A stretch of DNA of 55,376 bases from Haliea sp. E1-2-M8. GTDB lineage: Bacteria > Pseudomonadota > Gammaproteobacteria > Pseudomonadales > Halieaceae. The DNA lies in contig NZ_JAUTDR010000027.1 of the NCBI RefSeq assembly GCF_030649675.1, positions 1-55,376 on the forward strand, in the 5' to 3' direction. The notes under the pieces are model-generated. The model was not told where the DNA came from. It searched no databases and worked only from the letters and a program-made list of their open reading frames with translations. A program made the translations under genes and the position numbers. Shown here piece by piece: positions 8,169 to 16,475 of the stretch. Numbering within the stretch: position 1 is the stretch's first letter; each line of letters begins with the position of its first letter.

Positions 8169-10496
8169 ATGATCAAGCTCCGTTTCCGCCCCACCGTTGT
8201 TGCCGCAGCTGTCGCAGCGGCCATCGCTGGCAGCACGCTGGCCCAGGCTCAGGTACTCGAAGAAGTTATCGTCACCGCCCAGAAACGCGAGCAGAGCCTG
8301 CAGGACGTGCCCATTGCGGTCACGGCGTTCACCAATGAAATGCTGCAGAAAACCGGCGTGCGCGACATGTTCGAGCTGGCCAACAATGATCCGGCCCTGA
8401 TCGTCAGCAAGACCCAGACCTCCACCACGTCCAACTTCAGTATCCGCGGCGTGTTTACCAGCGGCCAGAACTTCGGCCTGGAATCATCCGTTGGCCTGTA
8501 CGTGGACGGTGTCTACCGCGCGCGCCAGAGTTCCATGATCAACAACCTCGTGGACCTGGGCTCGGTGGAGGTGCTGCGCGGCCCCCAGGGCACCCTGTTC
8601 GGACGCAACACACCCTCCGGTGCAGTGTCGATGAACAGCGTCAAGCCCGATCATGAAGGCACGGGTTATCTGGAAGCCCAGGCCGGTGACCTCGGCCTGC
8701 TGGCCCTGCAGGGCGCCAGGTCCTTCTCTGCCATTGACAACGAACTGGCCTTCCGCGTGACCGGTTTTTACCAGGAGCGCGACGGCTATGTGGATGTCAT
8801 AGGCCTGGGGGAGGACCTGATTGACGACCGCGACCGCTGGGGTGTTCGCCTGCAGGCAATGTATACGCCCAGCGACCTGCTCTCGGTGCTGGTTATCGCC
8901 GACCGCTCCGAAGTCGACGAGATTTGCTGCGCCGCCGGCAACTACAAGAACAATCTGGTGGCACAGGGTCTGGCGCCAGGCGCGCCGGTCAAGACCGGAT
9001 CAGACCAGCGGGTGCTGAACCTCGGTGGTACCGTGATCGACCAGGACGACTTTTTCCGCGGCGCAGTGGCGGCCAGCTTCCTGCCGGTATCACGGAATGA
9101 GGACCAGGGCATTTCCGTGCAAGTGGACTGGCGGGCCGAGAATTTCCTGGTCACCAGCATCACCGCTTTCCGCACTTTCGAGTCCTACGACAATGCAGAC
9201 GTCGACTTCTATGACATCGACGCCCTGATCCGCAGCAACGACGCCGAGCAGGAGCAGTTCTCGCAGGAACTTCGCCTCAGCGACGAGACGGAGAACTTCA
9301 CCTGGGTTGTCGGAGCCTACTATTTCGAGCAGGATCTGGACGCGGTCGTCGACACCATGGTCGGCGCCGACACCGGCGGCCTGGTAGGTGTGCCCGCGGT
9401 AGCCTTTCCCGCCGGCACCGGTTCCCGCAATGTCGCCAGCCAGGATCACAGTACCTGGGCCCTGTTCGGCCAGTTCGATTACAACTTGAGCGACGATCTC
9501 GTCCTTACCGCCGGCGGCCGCTGGACCAAGGAGGACAAGGATATGGTGAACGTGTTCACCGAGGACGCCTCCGCAGTCCTCGACTTCGCCTCTCCGGGTT
9601 GGGGTTTCTGGCTGTTCCCGCCGCTGGCGCCGCGCGCGGATGTCAACGAGACCATTGATGACGACCAGTTCACCGGCACGGTCAAACTGAGCTGGTTCGC
9701 CAGTGATGACCTCATGTTGTACGCGTCCTATGGTACCGGCTACAAGGCGGGCGGCGTCAACACGGACCGCATCGCGGCGATTCTGCCAGTGGCGTTTGAC
9801 GCCGAGACCTCTGAATCTTTCGAAGTCGGCATGAAGGCGGAATTCCCGGAACAGGCCCTGCGGGTGAATATGGCCCTGCACCGCACGGACACCGAAGACC
9901 TGCAGACCATCTCCTTCCAGGGCACGGGGTTCGCCCTGCAAAATGCCGGCGTGGCCAAAACCCAGGGCGGCGAAATTGACATCATCTGGCAGCCGCTGGA
10001 CGGCCTTGGCCTCACCCTCGCCTACGCCTACAACGACGGTGAGTACGAGGACTTCGCTGCCGGGGACTGCTGGATCAGCACCCCCTGGCACACCAACCTG
10101 CCGGACCCCAGGGCCAACGGTGACGGCTCCTGCGACCGCAGCGGCGGCCTGCTGTCCGGCAATCCGGAGAACGTGGTAGTCGCCTCGGGCAGGCAGGAAT
10201 TCCCGCTGGGTGATGGCCTCACCGGCTATGTCTTTGGCGAATACATCTTTACCGATGAGCGCATGACCGACGTCAACAATGACCCGGCCAAGCTCGCCGA
10301 CTCCTATGAACTGCTCAACCTGCGGGCCGGGTTGATCCTCGAGCAGTGGGACGCAGAGATCACCGTCTGGGGCCGCAACGTCCTGGACGAGGACTACACC
10401 AACACCATCTCCGACGGCGTGGCGCAGGACGGGCGCCTGATCGCCTACTTCAATGAACCGGCAACCTGGGGCGTCACCCTGCGCAAGAATTTCTGA
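8169..10496 (+). CDS. TonB-dependent outer-membrane receptor
   Basis: A 775-residue receptor with a signal peptide (AAVAAAIAGSTLAQAQ), an N-terminal TonB box (EEVIVTAQ), a plug domain with FSIRGVFTSG and VEVLRGPQGTLFGRN, and a C-terminal beta-barrel ending in the terminal phenylalanine of TLRKNF. It belongs to the large group of proteobacterial receptors for iron complexes and other nutrients; the substrate cannot be read from sequence. The ATG at 8169 is preferred to upstream in-frame starts because it begins directly at the leader. The 146-base gap before it holds no recognisable gene. The gene is followed directly by a cluster of REP repeats and could use the BtuCDF system only by speculation. 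Confidence 0.88.
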   Translation: MIKLRFRPTVVAAAVAAAIAGSTLAQAQVLEEVIVTAQKREQSLQDVPIAVTAFTNEMLQKTGVRDMFELANNDPALIVSKTQTSTTSNFSIRGVFTSGQNFGLESSVGLYVDGVYRARQSSMINNLVDLGSVEVLRGPQGTLFGRNTPSGAVSMNSVKPDHEGTGYLEAQAGDLGLLALQGARSFSAIDNELAFRVTGFYQERDGYVDVIGLGEDLIDDRDRWGVRLQAMYTPSDLLSVLVIADRSEVDEICCAAGNYKNNLVAQGLAPGAPVKTGSDQRVLNLGGTVIDQDDFFRGAVAASFLPVSRNEDQGISVQVDWRAENFLVTSITAFRTFESYDNADVDFYDIDALIRSNDAEQEQFSQELRLSDETENFTWVVGAYYFEQDLDAVVDTMVGADTGGLVGVPAVAFPAGTGSRNVASQDHSTWALFGQFDYNLSDDLVLTAGGRWTKEDKDMVNVFTEDASAVLDFASPGWGFWLFPPLAPRADVNETIDDDQFTGTVKLSWFASDDLMLYASYGTGYKAGGVNTDRIAAILPVAFDAETSESFEVGMKAEFPEQALRVNMALHRTDTEDLQTISFQGTGFALQNAGVAKTQGGEIDIIWQPLDGLGLTLAYAYNDGEYEDFAAGDCWISTPWHTNLPDPRANGDGSCDRSGGLLSGNPENVVVASGRQEFPLGDGLTGYVFGEYIFTDERMTDVNNDPAKLADSYELLNLRAGLILEQWDAEITVWGRNVLDEDYTNTISDGVAQDGRLIAYFNEPATWGVTLRKNF

Positions 10497-10497
10497 G

Positions 10498-10602
10498 CGC
10501 CCGCGGAGCGGGCTCCCACAGGGTGGCTGTGCGGGAATGTAGGAATGTGGGAGCGCACTCTGTGCGCGATTTCCCTATCGCCCGCGGAGCGGGCTCCTAC
10601 AG
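10498..10602. repeat. Cluster of three REP-type repeats
   Basis: Immediately after the TonB receptor stop codon lie two direct near-identical copies of GCCCGCGGAGCGGGCTCC (about 10498-10520 and 10579-10602), separated by a third imperfect palindrome, TGTGGGAGCGCAC/GTGCGCGATT (10546-10572). Each can form a short GC-rich hairpin and the middle one is oriented oppositely, the arrangement of a BIME. The motif style resembles Pseudomonas REP sequences. The convergent PhzF gene ends at 10621, so the cluster sits between two gene ends, the usual site for such repeats, and may also stop transcription from both sides. Confidence 0.75.
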
Positions 10603-10620
10603 CGAATAGCGCGGGGCTGG

Positions 10621-11403
10621 CTATAGACCATGAATATCCGCCACCATGAACAGTACCGCGCGGCCCGCCATCAGCACGCGGTCGCCGCGCAGTTCTACCT
10701 CCAGATCGCCGCCACGCCTGGAAACCTGGCGTGCGCTCATCCGGTTCTTGCCCAGGCGCTGTGCCCAGTAGGGCGCCAACTTGCAATGCGCGGAACCGGT
10801 CACGGGATCTTCCGGCACACCCACCCTGGGTGCAAAAAACCGGCTGACAAAGTCGTGCTTGTCCCCGGGTGCGGTAACGATAACACCACGGTAGTCCAGT
10901 CTGGCGAGCAGGGCCTGATCCGGCTCCAATGCCAGCACCTCGGCCTCGCTGGCGAATACCGCCACCAGATCGTCCGCTGCCAGCACCTCTGCCGGTTGCC
11001 GCCCCAGGGCCTCGACCAGGCCCGCAGGCAACGTGCAGGGCTGCGCGACAATCGCGGGGAAATCCAGCACGTATAGCTCACCCTCCCGACGCACACTCAA
11101 CTCGCCGCTGCGGGTGCCGAAGCTGACAGAGTCGGCGCAGTAGCCCAGTTCGGTATAGAGCACATGCGCCGCCGCCAGGGTAGCGTGACCGCAGAGGTCC
11201 ACCTCGGTTGCTGGGGTAAACCAGCGCAGCTCAAAACCATCCCCTGCGGGCACCAGGTACGCGGTCTCCGACAGGTTGTTCTCTGTCGCTATGGCCTGTA
11301 ACAACGCGTCGTCGAGCCAGGATTCCAGCGGGCACACCGCGGCCGGATTGCCCTCGAAAACACGGCTGGCAAAAGCGTCCACCTGATACTGCTGCAATTT
11401 CAT
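10621..11403 (-). CDS. PhzF-family isomerase/epimerase-like protein
   Basis: A 260-residue PhzF-family protein. Diagnostic features are the start [26 protein letters not shown], the catalytic-glutamate region NNLSETAYL, the [19 protein letters not shown] signature, and the C-terminal EDPVTGSAH repeat of the fold. PhzF proteins catalyse isomerisation, as in phenazine synthesis, but most members are of unknown function and no phenazine genes are nearby. It overlaps the stop of sstT by four bases (ATGA) and is therefore co-transcribed downstream of an amino-acid symporter, which suggests a role with a small amino-acid-derived metabolite. Confidence 0.85.
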   Translation of the reverse strand: MKLQQYQVDAFASRVFEGNPAAVCPLESWLDDALLQAIATENNLSETAYLVPAGDGFELRWFTPATEVDLCGHATLAAAHVLYTELGYCADSVSFGTRSGELSVRREGELYVLDFPAIVAQPCTLPAGLVEALGRQPAEVLAADDLVAVFASEAEVLALEPDQALLARLDYRGVIVTAPGDKHDFVSRFFAPRVGVPEDPVTGSAHCKLAPYWAQRLGKNRMSARQVSRRGGDLEVELRGDRVLMAGRAVLFMVADIHGL

Positions 11404-12617
11404 GCGGTGGCCTCCTGTCTTTCTTTTTCTGGCAGGTGCACCTGGTCCACGGCGTAGGTGTAGATTACATCGGTGCTGGAGTTGAGCGCCGTTTCCGCCG
11501 AGTCCTGAATGACGCTGATCACAAAGCCTACCGCGACGACCTGCATCGCTACGTCCAGCGGAATGCCGAACAGGGAACACGCCAGCGGCACCAGCAGCAG
11601 GCTGCCGGAGGGCACCCCGCTGGCGCCGCAGGCGGCCAGCGCAGCGATGACACAGAGCAGCAGCGCCGTGGCGAAGGACACTTCAATGCCCAGGGTATTG
11701 GCGGCTGCCAGGCTGAGCACCGTGATGGTAATGGCGGCGCCGGCCATATTGACGGTGGCACCGATCGGAATCGTCACCGCATAGAGTTCTTCGCTGATGC
11801 CGATTTTTTTCGCCAGGTTGAGGTTGACCGGAATATTGGCCGCGGAGCTGCGGGTGAAAAACGCGGTGACGCCGGATTCCTCCAGGCACTTGAAGACGAT
11901 GGGGTAGGGGTTGCGCTGGGTTAACAGGAACACCAACAGCGGGTTTACCAGCAGCGCCATCACCAGCATGCAGGCAACCAACAGCCCGGCAAGGCTGGCG
12001 TAACCCGCCAGCGCCGACAGCCCGGTGGTCGCCACGGTGGCGCAGACCAGTCCGAAAATACCGAGCGGTGCCAGACGGATCACGTAGCCGACAATATCAC
12101 CGACACCTGTGGCCAAGGTCTGCAGATGCTCCTTGAACGTGGCGTTGGCCTTGCGAAAGCTCAGGCCCAGCAGAATGGCCCAGGTCAGGCAGCCGAGGAA
12201 GTTGCCCGTGAGCAGGGCATTTACCGGGTTATCAATGAGTTTGAACAGGACATCGGCCAGCACCGCGGTCACCGCCAGCGGTGGGCTACCCGTGGCGCCC
12301 TCGCTCAGCGCAATCGTCTGCGGGAACAGCTGGCTCATCACCACAGCAACTACCGCGGCGCTGACCGTGCCCAGCAGGTACAGGGCCAGGGTCAACAGAG
12401 ACTTGCGGCCGTCGCTGCCGCTCTCATGTTTGTTGGCGATGGCGGACATCACCAGCAGCATCACCAGCAGCGGCGCCACCGCCTTCAGCATGCCGACAAA
12501 CAGGTCCCCCAACAGACCCAGCGGCGCCGCCTGCGCCGGTGCCAGCCACCCCAGCAGGGCACCCAGTCCGACGCCAATAAGTATCTGGGGCACCAGGCCC
12601 AGTTTCAGTATAGACAT
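11400..12617 (-). CDS. sstT: Serine/threonine:Na+ symporter SstT
   Basis: A 405-residue polytopic transporter of the dicarboxylate/amino acid:cation symporter (SLC1-like) family. The N-terminus ([17 protein letters not shown]), the serine-rich re-entrant segment [14 protein letters not shown], the NMAGAAITI motif and the late segment [18 protein letters not shown] are those of SstT, which imports serine and threonine with sodium; E. coli SstT has a similar length. It is first of a two-gene unit with the PhzF-like gene (ATGA overlap) and diverges from the YdcZ-like pair across about 130 bases. Confidence 0.92.
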   Translation of the reverse strand: MSILKLGLVPQILIGVGLGALLGWLAPAQAAPLGLLGDLFVGMLKAVAPLLVMLLVMSAIANKHESGSDGRKSLLTLALYLLGTVSAAVVAVVMSQLFPQTIALSEGATGSPPLAVTAVLADVLFKLIDNPVNALLTGNFLGCLTWAILLGLSFRKANATFKEHLQTLATGVGDIVGYVIRLAPLGIFGLVCATVATTGLSALAGYASLAGLLVACMLVMALLVNPLLVFLLTQRNPYPIVFKCLEESGVTAFFTRSSAANIPVNLNLAKKIGISEELYAVTIPIGATVNMAGAAITITVLSLAAANTLGIEVSFATALLLCVIAALAACGASGVPSGSLLLVPLACSLFGIPLDVAMQVVAVGFVISVIQDSAETALNSSTDVIYTYAVDQVHLPEKERQEATA

Positions 12618-12746
12618 GATTTTTCACTCGCTGAGCTGTCGTGTGTACCGGATAACATGCCCGATGATACACTCTCGTATCTCGCGGACACACCACCGTC
12701 GATGTTTGCCAAGCTGAGCGCACTGCGGCCAATCAGGTAGCCCATA

Positions 12747-13211
12747 GTGATCACTTTCAGCACACTCTTCCTGCTAACCTGTTGCCTGGCGGTCGGCGCC
12801 TGCGGTGCCTCGCAGGCCGGGATAAACTCGCAGCTGCGCCTGGCCCTGCACTCACCCATTCAGGCCGCGTTCATCTCCTTCCTCACCGGCACGCTGCTGC
12901 TGGGAGTGATTGCACTTCTGCTCGGCGCGCCCTGTTTTACACCGGACGCCCTGGCAGCCCTGCCCTGGTGGGCATGGCTGGGAGGCCTGCTGGGCGCTTT
13001 CAACGTGGCCATGTCGGTTTATCTGGCACCCAAATTGGGTGCGTTGACGCTGGCCATCAGCATCATCTGCGGCCAGGTGCTGGCGTCCATGGTGCTGGAC
13101 CACAACGGCTTGCTGGGCTACCCGAGGATTGAACTGTCCGCGTCCCGGCTGCTGGGGGCAGCGCTCATTGTGGCAGGGGTACTTCTTGTCGCCAGGAAGC
13201 AGCCCGCTTGA
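12747..13211 (+). CDS. YdcZ-type (DUF606) small DMT-family transporter, copy 1
   Basis: A 154-residue protein with about five hydrophobic helices, of the YdcZ/DUF606 branch of the drug/metabolite transporter superfamily. Landmarks are GASQAGINSQLR, the FISFLTGT turn, PWWAWLGGLLGAFNV and LGALTLAISIICGQV. It starts with GTG. The stop overlaps the ATG of a second copy (TGATG). About half the standard ten-helix DMT length implies function as a dimer; the adjacent paralogue makes a heterodimer likely. Substrate unknown. Confidence 0.8.
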   Translation: MITFSTLFLLTCCLAVGACGASQAGINSQLRLALHSPIQAAFISFLTGTLLLGVIALLLGAPCFTPDALAALPWWAWLGGLLGAFNVAMSVYLAPKLGALTLAISIICGQVLASMVLDHNGLLGYPRIELSASRLLGAALIVAGVLLVARKQPA

Positions 13212-13666
13212 TGAGAAGCCCAGGCAAGTATCTTCTGCTGGCGGGCAGCGTTGCGGTCGGCTGCTCCCTCGCCTCCCAGGCCGGCATCAATGCCGAGTTG
13301 CGCACGGCCCTGGGATCGCCAGTGCAGGCGGCATTCATTTCATTTCTGCTCGGCACACTTACCCTGGGGTGGATCGTACTCACCCAGGGCCGAGCCTGGT
13401 TCAGGCCGGGCGCTATTGCCGCCACCCCCTGGTGGGCGTGGCTGGGCGGCATTTTCGGAGCATTCATTGTCACCATGTCGCTTTTCCTGGCTCCCAGGTT
13501 GGGGGCGTTGACGCTGGCGCTTGCCATTATTTCAGGCAAGGTGGTTACGTCCCTGGTGCTGGACCAAAAGGGGTGGCTGGGATATCCAAAAGTTCCCTTG
13601 TCGAAGTCCAGAGCTGCCGGCACCCTGCTGATGTTGATCGGGGTGCTACTGGTGGCGGCAAATTGA
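13211..13666 (+). CDS. YdcZ-type (DUF606) small DMT-family transporter, copy 2
   Basis: A 151-residue paralogue of the preceding gene, sharing the same landmarks in the same order (ASQAGINAELR, FISFLLGT, PWWAWLGGIFGAF, LGALTLALAIISGKV, WLGYPKVPLS). The ATG at 13211 shares one base with the upstream stop, so translation is coupled. The pair most probably arose by tandem duplication and encodes two halves of one transporter, as in other paired small multidrug or guanidinium-type DMT systems; that pairing is inferred. It ends 20 bases before the convergent iorB-like gene. Confidence 0.8.
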   Translation: MRSPGKYLLLAGSVAVGCSLASQAGINAELRTALGSPVQAAFISFLLGTLTLGWIVLTQGRAWFRPGAIAATPWWAWLGGIFGAFIVTMSLFLAPRLGALTLALAIISGKVVTSLVLDQKGWLGYPKVPLSKSRAAGTLLMLIGVLLVAAN

Positions 13667-13685
13667 TCCCCGCATTGCCTGCCGC

Positions 13686-15932
13686 TCAGACATCGAAATG
13701 CTTACTCAGCGGAAGCTCCCGAATGCGCTTGCCAGTCGCGGCAAATACCGCATTGGCGATGGCGGGTGCGGTGGGCGGCGTGGGCGGTTCGCCGACCCCG
13801 GTCGGTGCGGTCTCGCTGCTGACGATGTGGCTGCGAATGACGGCGGGGACCTGGTCCATGCGCGCGATGGGATAGTCGTGGAAGTTGGACTGCTGCGCTT
13901 CGCCGCCGGCAAAGGTAATTTCACCGTTCAGCGCCAGGCTCAGGCCGAAGATCATTCCCCCCTCCATTTGCGCGTGGACCCGATCCGGGTTGATCACACG
14001 TCCGGCGTCGATCACGCCATGCAGCTCCAGTACCCGCAAGCGGCCGTCCCTGACGTCCACCTTGCTGGCGACCGCAACATTGCTGAGAAAACTGTTGGCC
14101 ACCGAGAGTCCCCAGCCCTGCCCTTGCGGTAACTTTTCACCCCAGGGGATCGATGCCACCAGTTCACGGATCACACCCTTGGTGCGCGCGGTGGCAAAAG
14201 GATATTCAGTGATCGAGCGTCCATAGTTGCTGTACTCGAAACCCTCGTCCTTGAAGTCCAGCAACCTGTCCTCGCCGATCAGTTCCAGCCAGAACTCGGC
14301 AGGATCGCGGCCGGCGGCGTGGGCCAGCTCATCCACAAAACTGCCCACGCCAAACGCGTAGGGAATGTTGTAGACCGAACGCAGCCAGCCGATGCGCACA
14401 TGGGCGGGAGCCTCGTGGCTTTCCACGCGCAGGTTGGGCACAGCAAAGGGAACACTGGCAAAGCTTTGGGACAGCCAATTGGCGCCATTGATACGCACAC
14501 TGCGGTCAAAGGTGGACTCAATTGGCGGCGCGGCCTGCCGTCCCAGCCAGGCAGTGACATTGCCGTCTTCATCCAGCGCCCCCTTGAAGTGCTGGGCGCT
14601 GCAGGCATGGAAATAATCGTGACGGATATCGTCCTCGCGGCTCCAGACCACCTGTACCGGCTTGCCAACGTGGGCGGCCAGCCTGGCCGCCTCTACCGAA
14701 AAGTCGGGCTTGGCTTTGCGCCCGAAGCCGCCGCCCAGCAAAGTCACGTGAACGGTAACGGCGGAGACATCCAGCTCCAGTGTTTTCGCAACAGCCTGTT
14801 GCGTGGCCTGAGGCGTCTGGGTGCAGGCCCAGATTTCACAGCGCTCATCGGTTACCCGCGCAGTCGCCACTGGCGGCTCCATGGAGGCGTGGGCAAGGTA
14901 GGGAGTCCGGTAAGTCGCCTCAACCACCGAAGCTGCGCTCGCCAATGCGGCATCCACATCGCCGCGCTGGCGCGCCACCTCACCCGCGCCACCTTCGACC
15001 CGTGCTACCAGCTCATCCAGATAGGCCTCGGCGTTGTGGCTGCTGTGGTCGCTCTCGCGCCAGCGCACCTTGAGGGCCGCACGCCCCTTGAGCGCACTGT
15101 GGTTGTTGGTCGCCAGTACCGCAACGCCTTCGATGGGGTTGAAGCCCGGCGCGCCATCCACGGCCTTCAGCTCGACCACATCCAGCACGCCCTTCACCTC
15201 CAACGCCGCCGCGGAGTCATAGGACACAATGCGACCCTGCAACCAGGGCGTCCTTTCGATGCTGGCGTAGAGCATCTCCGGCACGTGCACGTCGATCCCG
15301 TAGGTGGCTTTGCCGGTGGTCATATCCCGCAGATCGACGATCGGCACATCCTTGCCGATGTAGCGGAAATTCGCGGTGTCCTTGAGGCGCAGGCTCTCCA
15401 GCGCCGGCAGCGGCAGCTCCGCGGCCTTTGCCGCCAGCGCGCCGAAGCCGAGACTCCTGCCGCTGCTGTGGTGAACCGCGTGATTGCGCGCAGTGCATTC
15501 TTCCACCGGCACCTGCCAGGTGGCGGCGGCGGCCTGTTCCAGCAGGGTGCGGGCTGCGGCACCCATCTGGCGCATGATGTGGTAGAAGTCGCGTACCGAA
15601 CGGGAACCGTCGGTGTTCTGGCTGCCGTAGCGTGAATCCGCATGGGCCTGAATGACCTTCACCTGCTGCCAGTCCGCCTCCATTTCATCAGCAACCACCT
15701 GCGGCAGGCCGGTGCGAATGCCGGTGCCCATCTCGGAGCGATGGGCGATTATCTCCACAGTGCCGTCAGTGGCCACACTGACAAACACGTTGAGTTGTGA
15801 ACCCTGGGCCTCATCGAGAATGCCGGCCAGAGCCAGATTGCGGGGTGCAACGGCGCCCAGCACCAGGCCGCTGGCCGTGAGACCGGTCAACTGCAGGAAG
15901 CGGCGGCGGGAAACTACGCTGAACGTGCTCAT
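13686..15932 (-). CDS. iorB: Isoquinoline 1-oxidoreductase-type molybdopterin-binding subunit
   Basis: A 748-residue large subunit of a xanthine-dehydrogenase-family molybdenum hydroxylase. It has a twin-arginine leader ([11 protein letters not shown]) that would export the folded cofactor-containing complex, and molybdopterin-dehydrogenase landmarks including [28 protein letters not shown], the [13 protein letters not shown] segment and a C-terminal [13 protein letters not shown] containing the expected active-site glutamate of the family. It overlaps the start of the [2Fe-2S] subunit gene end by four bases. Such two-subunit, FAD-less enzymes oxidise N-heterocycles or aldehydes and pass electrons to a cytochrome; the actual substrate is unknown. 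The start at 15932 places the Tat motif at the N-terminus. Confidence 0.85.
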   Translation of the reverse strand: MSTFSVVSRRRFLQLTGLTASGLVLGAVAPRNLALAGILDEAQGSQLNVFVSVATDGTVEIIAHRSEMGTGIRTGLPQVVADEMEADWQQVKVIQAHADSRYGSQNTDGSRSVRDFYHIMRQMGAAARTLLEQAAAATWQVPVEECTARNHAVHHSSGRSLGFGALAAKAAELPLPALESLRLKDTANFRYIGKDVPIVDLRDMTTGKATYGIDVHVPEMLYASIERTPWLQGRIVSYDSAAALEVKGVLDVVELKAVDGAPGFNPIEGVAVLATNNHSALKGRAALKVRWRESDHSSHNAEAYLDELVARVEGGAGEVARQRGDVDAALASAASVVEATYRTPYLAHASMEPPVATARVTDERCEIWACTQTPQATQQAVAKTLELDVSAVTVHVTLLGGGFGRKAKPDFSVEAARLAAHVGKPVQVVWSREDDIRHDYFHACSAQHFKGALDEDGNVTAWLGRQAAPPIESTFDRSVRINGANWLSQSFASVPFAVPNLRVESHEAPAHVRIGWLRSVYNIPYAFGVGSFVDELAHAAGRDPAEFWLELIGEDRLLDFKDEGFEYSNYGRSITEYPFATARTKGVIRELVASIPWGEKLPQGQGWGLSVANSFLSNVAVASKVDVRDGRLRVLELHGVIDAGRVINPDRVHAQMEGGMIFGLSLALNGEITFAGGEAQQSNFHDYPIARMDQVPAVIRSHIVSSETAPTGVGEPPTPPTAPAIANAVFAATGKRIRELPLSKHFDV

Positions 15933-16417
15933 GCCGCGCCCTCCCCGGTTCCGCCTGTCGCGCTGGCGGCAGCATCGGTAAATGTACTCTTGATTGCGCT
16001 GCGAATCCGGGGATAGGTGCCGCAGCGACACAGGTTACCCGCCATCGCGCTGCTGATTTCCTCGTCCGATGGATTGGAGTTGCTCGCCAGCAGGGCGCTG
16101 GCGCTCATCAACTGGCCGGACTGGCAGTAACCACACTGGGGCACGTTGAATTCACGCCAGGCCTGTTGCAGGGGATGGGAGCCATCCGCGGACAGGCCTT
16201 CTATCGTTGTCACCTTGCCGCTCGCCACATCCGCTACCGTGAGCTGGCAGCTGCGCCGCGGTTGACCATCCAGATGCACGGTACAGGCGCCGCAGAGCCC
16301 TTTGCCGCAGCCGTACTTGGTGCCCCGAAGACCCAGCAGATCCCGCAGCGCCCACAGCAGTGGCATATCCGGCTCCGCGTCAAGTTCCCTCAGCTTGCCG
16401 TTGATTGTCAGCTTCAT
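15929..16417 (-). CDS. iorA: Isoquinoline 1-oxidoreductase-type [2Fe-2S] subunit
   Basis: A 162-residue small subunit with the two iron-sulfur clusters of the family: the plant-ferredoxin-like motif [13 protein letters not shown] with its fourth cysteine in RRSCQL, and the C-terminal four-cysteine cluster CGYCQSGQ plus NLCRCGTY. It delivers electrons away from the molybdenum centre of the neighbouring subunit. A GAGGGGA ribosome-binding site precedes the ATG and the gene overlaps the large subunit by four bases (ATGA), giving a small-then-large order. No FAD subunit or XdhC-like maturation gene is present in the window. Confidence 0.88.
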   Translation of the reverse strand: MKLTINGKLRELDAEPDMPLLWALRDLLGLRGTKYGCGKGLCGACTVHLDGQPRRSCQLTVADVASGKVTTIEGLSADGSHPLQQAWREFNVPQCGYCQSGQLMSASALLASNSNPSDEEISSAMAGNLCRCGTYPRIRSAIKSTFTDAAASATGGTGEGAA

Positions 16418-16475
16418 GCTTGCATCCCCTCAATTTCATACCTGTAACTCTATAGACTCCAGCGTAGACAGCAAG

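Noticed and set aside
14319-15635. A 438-codon plus-strand frame opposite iorB
   Set aside because: Antisense to a molybdopterin subunit with clear motifs; composition typical of a shadow frame.
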